This document shows positions 49,266 to 56,843 of a stretch of 64,000 nucleotides of DNA, in pieces. A program made the position numbers and the translations under genes. The DNA is taken from the NCBI GenBank assembly GCA_000995965.1, contig LBYD01000002.1, positions 248,001 to 312,000 of the forward strand, written 5' to 3'. The notes under the pieces were generated by a model. That model was not told where the DNA came from. It saw only the letters and a program-made list of their open reading frames with translations, and made no database searches. The DNA is from Candidatus Moranbacteria bacterium GW2011_GWC2_40_12. Its GTDB lineage: Bacteria > Patescibacteria > Paceibacteria > Moranbacterales > UBA11712. The number at the start of each line of letters is the position of its first letter. Within the stretch, counting starts at the first letter, position 1.

Positions 49266-49459
49266 AACGAGAAGAAACATTACCAACGCTGGACATGGCT
49301 GATCATATGAGAAATGAAATAGAAATGAATGCAAGAAGAATATTGGCAAGAAACAATGATCTGAAAAACGAAGCTTCACAAAGACCGGGAGCGGAGGTGT
49401 ATTTTTTGGATTTGGAAAGAATCAAAGAAGAGGTGGAAAAAATTAAAGATAAATATTAG
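49253..49459 (+). CDS. 68-aa charged helical protein
   Basis: The product MGAIEREETLPTLDMADHMRNEIEMNARRILARNNDLKNEASQRPGAEVYFLDLERIKEEVEKIKDKY is mostly helix with one strand-like stretch (EVYFLDL). The start lies inside the end of the previous gene, so they are likely translated in a coupled way. No family is recognised. Confidence 0.5.
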   Translation: MGAIEREETLPTLDMADHMRNEIEMNARRILARNNDLKNEASQRPGAEVYFLDLERIKEEVEKIKDKY

Positions 49460-49473
49460 AGACCAGAAATATT

Positions 49474-49535
49474 TCAGATCTTGAACTCAATCACCCCGAT
49501 AGTGAAAGCCTTGCTTTGCTACGGGGCAAGCATCT
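49474..49535 (-). pseudogene. Second copy of the ychF 3' end plus palindromic element
   Basis: On the minus strand 49494-49474 reads GTG ATT GAG TTC AAG ATC TGA, i.e. VIEFKI-stop, the last codons of ychF again, differing from the real end only at third positions. Between the two lies GCTTGCCCCGTAGC and AAAGCAAGGC, a palindrome-like element (about 49508-49535). Confidence 0.6.
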
Positions 49536-49545
49536 CCTTTCAGTT

Positions 49546-50595
49546 TCAGATTTTGAATTCGATTACATCGCCATCTTTCACTATATAGTCCTTTCCTTCG
49601 GTGCGGAGAGTGCCGAGTTCACGGGCCTTGGCCCAGGAACCGGCTTCGAGAAGTTTTTGCCAATTGATCACGTCCGCGCGGATGAATTTTTCTTCAAAAT
49701 CGCTGTGAATGGCTCGGCCTGCCTCAGGAGCAGTCGAGTCATATTTCACGGTCCAGGCGCGGGTTTCATCCTCACCGGTCGTGAGAAAAGTTATCAGGTT
49801 CAAGACTTCGTATGATTTTAAAATAAGTTTGTCGAGATTTGATTTCATTCCAAGTTCCGCGGATTCATTAGCTGACATTTGAGAAAGCTCTTCTTCGATT
49901 TTGATGTCTACAGCGACACTATTGACCCTAGAGCTGACCCTAGAGCTGAGCTCTAGGGTATTTTTTTCGTGGATATTTAGGACATAAAATATTGGTTTCC
50001 AAGTGAGGAGCTGCATATCTTTTACCAATGCCATATCTTCGGCAGATAATTTCAGGTCTCTCGCAAGTTTTCCTTCATCAAGAATAATTTTAATTTTCTT
50101 CGCTACCCCCAGTGCGGCGATCGCTTCTTTGTTTTGTCCCCGGGCCTCTTTCTCAAGTTTTACAATGCGTTTACTAACAGTATCGAGGTCAGCGAGGATC
50201 AGTTCTGTATTGATAATCTCAATATCATTTTGCGGATCAATTTTGTCGTGGATATGAGTAATATTTTTATCTTCGAAGACGCGGACGACTTGGACAATCG
50301 CGTCTACTTCTCGGATATGCGCCAAAAATTTGTTTCCCAGTCCTTCGCCTTCGGCGGCGCCCTTGACGAGTCCGGCAATATCGACAAATTCAATAACCGT
50401 TGGCACAACTTTGGCCGACTTCGACATCTTCGCCAATTTCTCGAGCCTTTCATCCGGCACTTTCACAATCCCGACATTCGGCTCAATGGTGCAGAAAGGA
50501 TAATTGGCGATATCCACCGGATTTTTGGTGAGGGCTTTGAAGAGGGTGGACTTTCCCACGTTCGGCAACCCCACGATTCCGACTTTTAGTGACAT
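49546..50595 (-). CDS. ychF: Ribosome-binding ATPase YchF (OLA1 family)
   Basis: The 349-aa Obg-like protein has G1 GLPNVGKST at residues 8-16, G3-like DIAGLVKGA near 68 and a C-terminal TGS domain ending DGDVIEFKI. The G4 region is NIHEKNTLELSS, where family members have NxxE, so the ATP specificity element is kept (N..E), but the following stretch TLELSSRVSSRVNSV is an insert encoded by the palindrome at 49925-49959. It is upstream of ManC by four bases on the minus strand. Confidence 0.95.
   Translation of the reverse strand: MSLKVGIVGLPNVGKSTLFKALTKNPVDIANYPFCTIEPNVGIVKVPDERLEKLAKMSKSAKVVPTVIEFVDIAGLVKGAAEGEGLGNKFLAHIREVDAIVQVVRVFEDKNITHIHDKIDPQNDIEIINTELILADLDTVSKRIVKLEKEARGQNKEAIAALGVAKKIKIILDEGKLARDLKLSAEDMALVKDMQLLTWKPIFYVLNIHEKNTLELSSRVSSRVNSVAVDIKIEEELSQMSANESAELGMKSNLDKLILKSYEVLNLITFLTTGEDETRAWTVKYDSTAPEAGRAIHSDFEEKFIRADVINWQKLLEAGSWAKARELGTLRTEGKDYIVKDGDVIEFKI
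49925..49959. repeat. Palindromic element inserted in frame in ychF
   Basis: A 12-base unit (TGACCCTAGAGC) occurs twice, then TGAGCTCTAGGGT completes a palindrome. The 23 bases at 49937-49959 are identical to 61190-61212. Confidence 0.88.
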
Positions 50596-50599
50596 AAAT

Positions 50600-51679
50600 T
50601 TACAGATGCTTTATGTTTCCGCTTTCCTCAAGTTTTTTCACCACATCGGAAACCATTTGCGATTTGTTGCGGTCGGCGATGAGGATGGCATCGGGAGTGT
50701 CAACGATAATCAAGTCTTTCGCGCCGATAGTGACGACCAATTTATCATCGCCGTATACCAGCAAGTTCTCACTATTAAAATCCAAATGTTCTCCTTTGAT
50801 TTTGACCAGATGTTCCTTGTTATTGCCAATCAACGTATCTTTGAGCGCGGTCCAGCTTCCGACATCGCTCCAGTCAATCGAAATTGGGATCACTATTACA
50901 TTTGGCTCGTTTTCCATCACCGCGTAGTCAATGCTGATTTTGTCCATCCGGGGAAATTCTTCTTCCAGGATTTTTTCGAAATCTGGTTTTCCGACCACAT
51001 TTTTTATTTTTACGAGCCGCTCATAGATATCCGGAACATATGCCCTGAATCTTTCTATGATCGTATCGGTCTTGAACAAAAACATCCCGCTATTCCAAAA
51101 AAAATCTCCCGAATCAAGATATTCTTGAGCCGTTTCAAGGTCTGGTTTTTCAACAAAGCGCTTAGCCTTGAAAAATTCAACGGAATCAATTTTTTCGAGC
51201 AATTCTCCCTTTTCTATGTATCCATATCCGGTTTCCGGTGCGGTTGGGCTGATGCCAAAAGTAAGCAAATTGGCCGGATATTTTTCGAGAATTTTTTCGC
51301 CTTCCTGAATGGCTTTTAGCAAACCTTCCGGATTTTTGATGAAATGGTCGGCTGGAAAAAATCCAATTGTTTCATTCCCGTTTTTGGCAGAGATAATAGC
51401 TGCGGAAAGGGCGATACAGGGGGCTGTGTTTCTTCCGACAGGTTCGGCGATAACATTTTCAGCGGGCATTTTTGGCAATTGTTTTTTTACGATTTCAACG
51501 TATTCCTTGTTTGTAGAGACAAAGATGTCTGTTGCTTCAACAATATTTCGAAGCCGTTCGAAAGTATCCTGGAGCATTGTTTTCTCCGAAACCAGCTTTT
51601 GGAATTGTTTGGGCATCCCTTGCCGGCTCATGGGCCATAGCCTTGTGCCACGTCCGCCGGCCATAATGACTAGTTTCAT
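50600..51679 (-). CDS. manC: Mannose-1-phosphate guanylyltransferase
   Basis: The 359-aa enzyme makes GDP-mannose from GTP and mannose-1-phosphate. The nucleotide-binding signature GGRGTRLWPMSR (residues 8-19), FPADHFI near 116, and VEKPDLETAQEYL are all present. The type II isomerase cupin domain that is often fused at the C-terminus is absent here; a separate cupin isomerase is at 55705. It precedes ychF and faces manB across a spacer. Confidence 0.93.
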   Translation of the reverse strand: MKLVIMAGGRGTRLWPMSRQGMPKQFQKLVSEKTMLQDTFERLRNIVEATDIFVSTNKEYVEIVKKQLPKMPAENVIAEPVGRNTAPCIALSAAIISAKNGNETIGFFPADHFIKNPEGLLKAIQEGEKILEKYPANLLTFGISPTAPETGYGYIEKGELLEKIDSVEFFKAKRFVEKPDLETAQEYLDSGDFFWNSGMFLFKTDTIIERFRAYVPDIYERLVKIKNVVGKPDFEKILEEEFPRMDKISIDYAVMENEPNVIVIPISIDWSDVGSWTALKDTLIGNNKEHLVKIKGEHLDFNSENLLVYGDDKLVVTIGAKDLIIVDTPDAILIADRNKSQMVSDVVKKLEESGNIKHL

Positions 51680-51716
51680 GCTTTACGAATTACGAATTAT
51701 GTACGAATATACTAAT
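51680..51716. repeat. ACGAAT-type intergenic repeat
   Basis: Words TTTACGAATTACGAATTATGTACGAAT. Between the divergent manC and manB starts. The tATAATac downstream (51732-51737) may be the manB -10. Confidence 0.5.
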
Positions 51717-51785
51717 AAGGTTTTGTTCTGATATAATACTAGTTGAGCAAATGCCTTTTGTAAAATAATTATTGAGAATAATGTT

Positions 51786-53132
51786 ATGCCGAAAATCAAT
51801 CCAAAAATATTCAAAGCCTATGACATTCGGGGGATTTATCCGATGGAACTAAATGAGGAAGCGGCCTATCGGATTGGCCGAGCAGTTGTGCAGGCTCTCG
51901 GGGCAAAAAAAATCGCGGTTGGCCGAGATATTCGGGAATCTTCGCCCGCATTGTTCGAAGCGTTGGCAAGAGGCATTACAGACCAAGGTGCCGATGTTTT
52001 GAATCTGGGACTGACTTCCTCGCCTATGGTTTATCACGCTTCCGGGAGTCTGAATGTTGATGCATCAATTTCGATGACTGCTTCTCATAATCCACCTGAA
52101 TGGAATGGACTGAAGTTTTGCAAACGGGATGGCTATCCAGTGAGCGAAGAAACTGGTCTTTTAGAAATAAAAAAGATGACGCTTGCGGGGAATTTCGAGA
52201 ATAGTGAAAAAAAAGGGAAAATAGTAGAAGAAAATTCTCTCAAAGAAAAATATTATAAGTATTTTTTGTCTTTTGCTAATTTGGGTGATAAGAAATTTAA
52301 GATTGTGGTGGATACAGCCAATGCGATGGGAATTCTGGAGCTCGAGATTTATAAAAGGCTTTCGGGTAACATTGAACTTGTAACGCTTTACGATGAATTT
52401 GACGGAAGATTCCCTAATCACGAAGCCAATCCCTTGAAAACCGAAACCTTGGCAGAACTGCAAAAAAAAGTTATTGAAGAAAAAGCGGATTTGGGAGTTG
52501 CATATGATGGGGATGCTGATCGAGTCGGTTTCATCACAGAGAAAGGGGATTTTATTCCCATGGATCTTGTGACCGCAATTCTCTCTAAACTGATTTTAAA
52601 AAAGCATCCTGGTGGAAAAATTTATTTCGATCTTCGATCTTCCAAGTCGGTGAAAGAAGTGATTGAAGAGAACGGGGGAGTGGCTCTTGAATGCCCGGTG
52701 GGATATTCAAAAATAAAAAAACTTATTCGTGACAACGGAGCAGTTTTCGCGGGTGAACTGTCGGGCCATTATTATTTTCAAGAAAATTTTTACTCTGAAA
52801 TTGGAACTCTGGTTGCCATTATGTTTCTCAATCTTATGGCGGAAACAGGAGAAAAAATATCAGAACTCGTGAAGGATGTGAACAGGTATTTTCATTCTGG
52901 GGAAATCAACAGCGAAGTCGAGGATAAGGATGCGGTGATAGCGAAGCTCAAGGAAAAATATGCCGATGGAAAAATCAGTGAAATGGACGGAGTGAAAATT
53001 GAATTTCCCGACTGGTGGCTGAATGTCCGTCCCTCAAACACCGAGCCAGTCTTGCGCCTCAATCTCGAAGCGAATACGAAGGAAATGATGGAAGCCAAAA
53101 GAGACGAGGTTTTGAAAATAATTCGGGGATAA
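51786..53132 (+). CDS. manB: Phosphomannomutase/phosphoglucomutase
   Basis: The 448-aa enzyme interconverts hexose 6- and 1-phosphates. Catalytic phospho-serine region SISMTASHNPPEWNG near residues 95-109, metal loop DGDADR near residue 240, sugar loop GELSGHYYF near 323, and phosphate loop RPSNTEPVLRLNLE near 418. All four are intact. It is divergent from manC and probably serves the same GDP-mannose route. Confidence 0.95.
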   Translation: MPKINPKIFKAYDIRGIYPMELNEEAAYRIGRAVVQALGAKKIAVGRDIRESSPALFEALARGITDQGADVLNLGLTSSPMVYHASGSLNVDASISMTASHNPPEWNGLKFCKRDGYPVSEETGLLEIKKMTLAGNFENSEKKGKIVEENSLKEKYYKYFLSFANLGDKKFKIVVDTANAMGILELEIYKRLSGNIELVTLYDEFDGRFPNHEANPLKTETLAELQKKVIEEKADLGVAYDGDADRVGFITEKGDFIPMDLVTAILSKLILKKHPGGKIYFDLRSSKSVKEVIEENGGVALECPVGYSKIKKLIRDNGAVFAGELSGHYYFQENFYSEIGTLVAIMFLNLMAETGEKISELVKDVNRYFHSGEINSEVEDKDAVIAKLKEKYADGKISEMDGVKIEFPDWWLNVRPSNTEPVLRLNLEANTKEMMEAKRDEVLKIIRG

Positions 53133-53179
53133 GGAACCTTCAAACATTGGATGTTTGGAGCGATTGCAAGAAAAAAAAG

Positions 53180-53214
53180 AAGCCTGCTCCGTGGCGACTC
53201 GGGGCAGGCTTTTA
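53180..53214 (+). terminator. Terminator after manB
   Basis: AAGCCTGCTCC (53180-53190) pairs with GGGGCAGGCTT (53201-53211), then TTAATTTT; works on both strands. Confidence 0.88.
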
Positions 53215-53237
53215 ATTTTGCACGGAAATAATTCTTT

Positions 53238-53912
53238 TTATCTCCCGCTTACTTTTTCGGCGAAGTAGTAATTTTTCAAGCCGCGGAGGCCGTAATCCGC
53301 TCCACTTCCGACTGCGAGCCAAAATGAGGCTTTCAAAAGAATGTCACCAATTTTGGCAACTTGGTTCAAATCATCGAATCCGAACCCAAAAGGACGAAGA
53401 TACACAAAAAAGCACAAGAAGTGAAAAGCGCACTCGACATTCATCTTTATCTTACCTACTCGGCCGGCCTTGTTCGGGATGATCGGGAACCACAAGCTCA
53501 AAAAGCCCAAGATAAGCAAGCCCCCTTCGGCAATGAGGAGATACATTAGCCACTCGGGTGAAAGTTGAATGACTGTTTTACTAAACTTGGGTGCGAGATA
53601 TCCAGTGAGTAACAGGAACATTATTCCTGTTAGGGAGCCAATAACAATTTTGTCCGTCAGCTTGTCAAAAAGTCCGCCAAGAATTGTTTTGCAGTTATAC
53701 CTTCTCGCGGCCCAGCCATCAGCGCCGTCCAAAGCGCAGGCGATTGTTAAAAGAGAAAAAGTAAGAGTAGGCAAAATGCCAAAAAGCAAAAAGGCAATTG
53801 CTGGAAAAACAAGTCCGAGCCGAAAAGCAGTTATTTTGTTGGCTCTTGTCCAAAAACCAAAATATTCCAACTCTTTCCGGATCAACTCGATGTTGCTGGC
53901 TAAATATTTCAC
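53238..53912 (-). CDS. CDP-alcohol phosphatidyltransferase family protein
   Basis: The 224-aa membrane protein has the family signature D-G-x2-A-R-x8-G-x3-D-x3-D in LDGADGWAARRYNCKTILGGLFDKLTDKI near residues 55-80, with six hydrophobic segments. Members attach polar head groups, such as glycerol phosphate or inositol phosphate, to lipid. The start at GTG 53912 is chosen because AAGGGGGG stands just before it; ATG 53942 is the longer choice. Its product head group is unknown. Confidence 0.85.
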   Translation of the reverse strand: MKYLASNIELIRKELEYFGFWTRANKITAFRLGLVFPAIAFLLFGILPTLTFSLLTIACALDGADGWAARRYNCKTILGGLFDKLTDKIVIGSLTGIMFLLLTGYLAPKFSKTVIQLSPEWLMYLLIAEGGLLILGFLSLWFPIIPNKAGRVGKIKMNVECAFHFLCFFVYLRPFGFGFDDLNQVAKIGDILLKASFWLAVGSGADYGLRGLKNYYFAEKVSGR

Positions 53913-53981
53913 GACTCTTCCCCCCTTGTTGTTAAAGGTCAAAAAGAATTTTTATTTTAGAAAAAAGTTTTTATTTTTCAA

Positions 53982-54995
53982 TTACAGCAGCCCGATTTTT
54001 TCCCGGATTTTTTCCATTTTTTCTTCGGCCATTTTTTTGGCTTTCTCTCTTCCTTCTTCCAATATTCTCAAAACTTCTCGGTCTTCGATATTGTTGTATT
54101 TTTCCTGAAACGGTTCCAAAAATCCGACCACCACTTCAGCCAGATCTTTTTTGAATTCGGCATATCCTTTTCCCTGATAGGATTCAACAATTTCTTTTGG
54201 CTTGGCGTTATCGAGCAGGGCATAGATGTTTATCAAATTCTTGATGGCCGGCTTGTCGGCCGAATATTTGATTTCCTTGCCGCTGTCGGTGACGGATTTT
54301 TTGATTTTTTCGCGGATTTTTTCTGGCGTGTCAGTGAGGGAGATATAATTGTATTCCGACAGAGCCGATTTTGACATCTTTTTCTTCGGATCGTCAAGTC
54401 CCATGATGCGCATGCCCTCTTTCACTATGAATGGCTCGGGAACGACGAATGTTTCTCTGAACAGGCTATTGAAGCGGCGGGCGAGCGTGCGCGCCATTTC
54501 CACGTGCTGAAGCTGGTCTTCGCCAACCGGAACCAGATTTGTATCGTATAAAAGTATATCCGCAGCCATAAGCACCGGGTAACTGAAAAGTCCGGCGTTG
54601 ATATTTTGCCTATTTTTTGAAGATTTATCCTTGAATTGGATCATTCGCTCGAGCTCGGGAATTTTGGTGATGGTGTTCAATATCCAGGCCAGTTCCGCGT
54701 GCTCGGGAACGTGCGACTGGACAAAAATGAGCGATTTTTCGGGATCTATTCCGGCAGCGAGATAGGTTTTTGCAACCTCTAGCGTTTTTTGGCGGAGTTC
54801 ATCCGGTTTTTGGTGAACGGTGATGGCATGAAGGTCAACCACGCAAAAAATAGGGTCATACCCGCCTGCATCGCTATGCGAAGCATTGCGGGCAGGTTTC
54901 TCCTGAAGAGCCACCCAGCTTTTGATGGCTCCGAGATAGTTTCCCAAATGGAGCACGCCCGAAGGCTGAATGCCGGAAAAAATGCGTTTTGGCAT
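53982..54995 (-). CDS. trpS: Tryptophan--tRNA ligase with a palindromic insert
   Basis: The 337-aa class I synthetase has the HIGH-like motif GVLHLGNYLGA (residues 13-23), KMSKS at about 210 (PKKKMSKSAL), and the usual Trp-site residues. Between WVALQE and DPIFCVVDLHAITV is a KPARNASHSDAGGY stretch that homologues lack, encoded by the palindrome at 54861-54896. The catalytic core is otherwise intact, so the enzyme is presumably active. Confidence 0.95.
   Translation of the reverse strand: MPKRIFSGIQPSGVLHLGNYLGAIKSWVALQEKPARNASHSDAGGYDPIFCVVDLHAITVHQKPDELRQKTLEVAKTYLAAGIDPEKSLIFVQSHVPEHAELAWILNTITKIPELERMIQFKDKSSKNRQNINAGLFSYPVLMAADILLYDTNLVPVGEDQLQHVEMARTLARRFNSLFRETFVVPEPFIVKEGMRIMGLDDPKKKMSKSALSEYNYISLTDTPEKIREKIKKSVTDSGKEIKYSADKPAIKNLINIYALLDNAKPKEIVESYQGKGYAEFKKDLAEVVVGFLEPFQEKYNNIEDREVLRILEEGREKAKKMAEEKMEKIREKIGLL
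54861..54896. repeat. Palindromic element inserted in frame in trpS
   Basis: CCCGCCTGCATCGC and GCATTGCGGGCAGG are imperfect arms around TATGCGAAGC; mispairs are mostly G-U on the trpS mRNA strand. TATGCGAAGCAT is shared with the GIY-YIG flank at 23524-23535. Confidence 0.7.
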
Positions 54996-55081
54996 AAACT
55001 TGAAAAATGTTAGTGTCTAGGGTTATAATACATTGTGTAATTCAATAGTATCCGCAAATTGGTAATTAGTAAAGTCAGCCT

Positions 55082-55690
55082 ATGAAAATTGACTTCAAAA
55101 ATGTTCCAAAACATTACGCTTCCCGTCCGCATGAAAAAATGAAAGAAGTTCTTATGGATCCTGAGGGAGTCGGACCGGCCATTCACTACTATATGATTCG
55201 GGGAGGGACCGAGCAAAAAAACGTGACTGTCTGGGAGCCGGGAACGGTGTCCGGAGAATACATAAAAACTTACGGCCATTATCACGTCGGCAAATTGAGC
55301 GAGACTTATTGGATTGTGTTTGGCCAGGGCGTGGCCTTGCTTCAAAAATTAGCCGAGGATGAAAACGGAAAAATGATCAGCGATGTTGCGGAAGAATTCA
55401 AGGCTATCCCGGTTAACGCCGGCCAGAAAGTTTTCATGCCGGAAAAATTCGGCCATTTGCTTGTCAACACCGGGGAAACATATTTCGTCACTCTTGACGA
55501 CAGTCCCGTTGATTTCGAAGACCGCGATCCATCCAGTTTCCCGGGACATGCTGATTATACTCCGGTCCAGAAGATGAGAGGATTTGCCTACTATGTTGTT
55601 AATCATAAAGGCAAGCCTGCCCTCAAAAAAAATCCTCTCTACAAATCAATCCAGAAAGAAGACCTCGGCGGACTAGAGGTGATTGAATAA
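55082..55690 (+). CDS. Glucose-6-phosphate isomerase, archaeal cupin type
   Basis: The 202-aa cupin protein interconverts glucose-6-phosphate and fructose-6-phosphate. The metal-binding motif YIKTYGHYHVGKLSETYWIVFGQG (His, His, Glu) and MPEKFGHLLVNTGE (His) are those of the archaeal cupin PGI family. This differs from the classical bacterial PGI. It supports a link to glycolysis or sugar-nucleotide supply, next to the PMI-like gene at 55705. Confidence 0.9.
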   Translation: MKIDFKNVPKHYASRPHEKMKEVLMDPEGVGPAIHYYMIRGGTEQKNVTVWEPGTVSGEYIKTYGHYHVGKLSETYWIVFGQGVALLQKLAEDENGKMISDVAEEFKAIPVNAGQKVFMPEKFGHLLVNTGETYFVTLDDSPVDFEDRDPSSFPGHADYTPVQKMRGFAYYVVNHKGKPALKKNPLYKSIQKEDLGGLEVIE

Positions 55691-55704
55691 GCAATATAAT
55701 TTTT

Positions 55705-56118
55705 ATGAATATGCCGGATAATAATTATAACAAAATGGAAGAAAGGCCCTGGGGGAAATTCGAAATATTTGCCACAGCCAAAAATTATCAAGTCAAAAGG
55801 CTTACGGTCTATCCAGAAGGCAAATTGAGCCTCCAGTCCCACAAACATCGTTCGGAACATTGGGTTATTGTTCACGGCACGGCAAAAATCACCAACGGCG
55901 AACAAGAAATAATTCTGCACGAAAACGAAAGCACTTTTATACCAGTAGGTCATATTCATCGTTTAGAAAATCCGGGCAAAACTAATCTGGAGGTCATTGA
56001 AGTGCAAACTGGAGATTACCTTGGCGAAGATGATATCGTCCGTTATGAAGATATTTATAATCGTCTAGAAGAAAAAGGTAGTCTTTCAAAGAATAATTCG
56101 ATGAAAAATATTTCTTGA
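55705..56118 (+). CDS. Cupin mannose-6-phosphate isomerase (type II C-terminal-domain-like)
   Basis: The 137-aa protein starts near ERPWGKFEIFATAKNYQVKRLTVYPEGKLSLQSHKHRSEHWVIVHGTAKITNG, then FIPVGHIHRLENPGK and VQTGDYLGEDDIVRYEDIYNR, the complete PMI type II cupin with metal ligands (H-x-H...E...H). It would make mannose-6-phosphate from fructose-6-phosphate. Start ATG 55705 or 55711. It follows the PGI gene by 14 bases. Confidence 0.93.
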   Translation: MNMPDNNYNKMEERPWGKFEIFATAKNYQVKRLTVYPEGKLSLQSHKHRSEHWVIVHGTAKITNGEQEIILHENESTFIPVGHIHRLENPGKTNLEVIEVQTGDYLGEDDIVRYEDIYNRLEEKGSLSKNNSMKNIS

Positions 56119-56143
56119 CTCAAGGTTTTTTATTTGCTAATCT
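56115..56143 (+). promoter_or_regulatory. Putative promoter of the phage-holin-like gene
   Basis: TTGACT (56115-56120), 17 bases, TGC-TAATCT (-10 at 56138-56143). ATG 56156 follows after 12 bases. Confidence 0.55.
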
Positions 56144-56155
56144 CTCTCAAGTCAT

Positions 56156-56506
56156 ATGCTTCGATTGATCTTCCATATTCTCTCCAACGCGCTTGGCATC
56201 TGGGCGGCGGCGAGGCTGGTTCCGGGGATATTTTTCGACGGCGACTGGAGGTGGCTCATTCTGGCCGGTGCCGTTCTGGGATTTGTCAATTTTTTCGTGA
56301 AACCGATCGTGAAAATCATATCCCTCCCGCTAATTTGGATAACTCTCGGCCTTTTCACAGTAGTCATCAACGTCTTGATGCTCAATCTCGCGGCGCGTAT
56401 TGTCGGCGCGCTCATCATCGAAACTTGGACAGCCGCTTTTTGGGCGGTGATCGTGATAAGCGTGATAAACTATGTCATTTCCTCTTTTCTGCCGGAGGAA
56501 AAATGA
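56156..56506 (+). CDS. Phage-holin family 4 (PF04020-like) membrane protein
   Basis: The 116-aa product has four hydrophobic segments (NALGIWAAARLVPGIFF, WLILAGAVLGFVNFFVKPIVKIISLPLIWITLGLFTVVINVLML, AFWAVIVISVINYVISSF). The VNFFVKPI..LPLIWITLGLF motif is typical of the widespread family labelled phage holin IV, which is not usually lysis-linked in bacteria. The role is unknown; membrane or envelope function is inferred. Confidence 0.88.
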   Translation: MLRLIFHILSNALGIWAAARLVPGIFFDGDWRWLILAGAVLGFVNFFVKPIVKIISLPLIWITLGLFTVVINVLMLNLAARIVGALIIETWTAAFWAVIVISVINYVISSFLPEEK

Positions 56507-56584
56507 TATTACATTTTCTTTTTAATAATATCCAAATAACAAAAGCGCTTTGTTGCGTATAACAAGCGTAGACCAGTATCAGGT

Positions 56585-56815
56585 ATGGAAAAAGGATTAA
56601 TCGTCGGTCAAATAGTCATTTCGGTTTTTCTCACGATTTCTATTTTGCTCCAAAACCGCGGTGCGGGATTGGGCTCCACTTTTGGAGGAGATTTTGGGGG
56701 ATACTATACGAAAAGAGGCTTTGAAAAATTCCTATTTTGGACATCGGTTGTTTTGGGCGCTTTGTTCATTGGCATTTCAGCGACAATTTTTTATATAACT
56801 TCGCAGGGTATATAG
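56585..56815 (+). CDS. secG: Protein translocase subunit SecG
   Basis: The 76-aa protein has two membrane segments and the conserved loop ILLQNRGAGLGSTFGGDFG. SecG assists SecYEG export. Length is standard. It precedes the peptide-binding protein gene by 28 bases, but their functions do not seem related. Confidence 0.92.
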   Translation: MEKGLIVGQIVISVFLTISILLQNRGAGLGSTFGGDFGGYYTKRGFEKFLFWTSVVLGALFIGISATIFYITSQGI

Positions 56816-56843
56816 AGCTAAGACTTTGATACAAATAGCGAAA

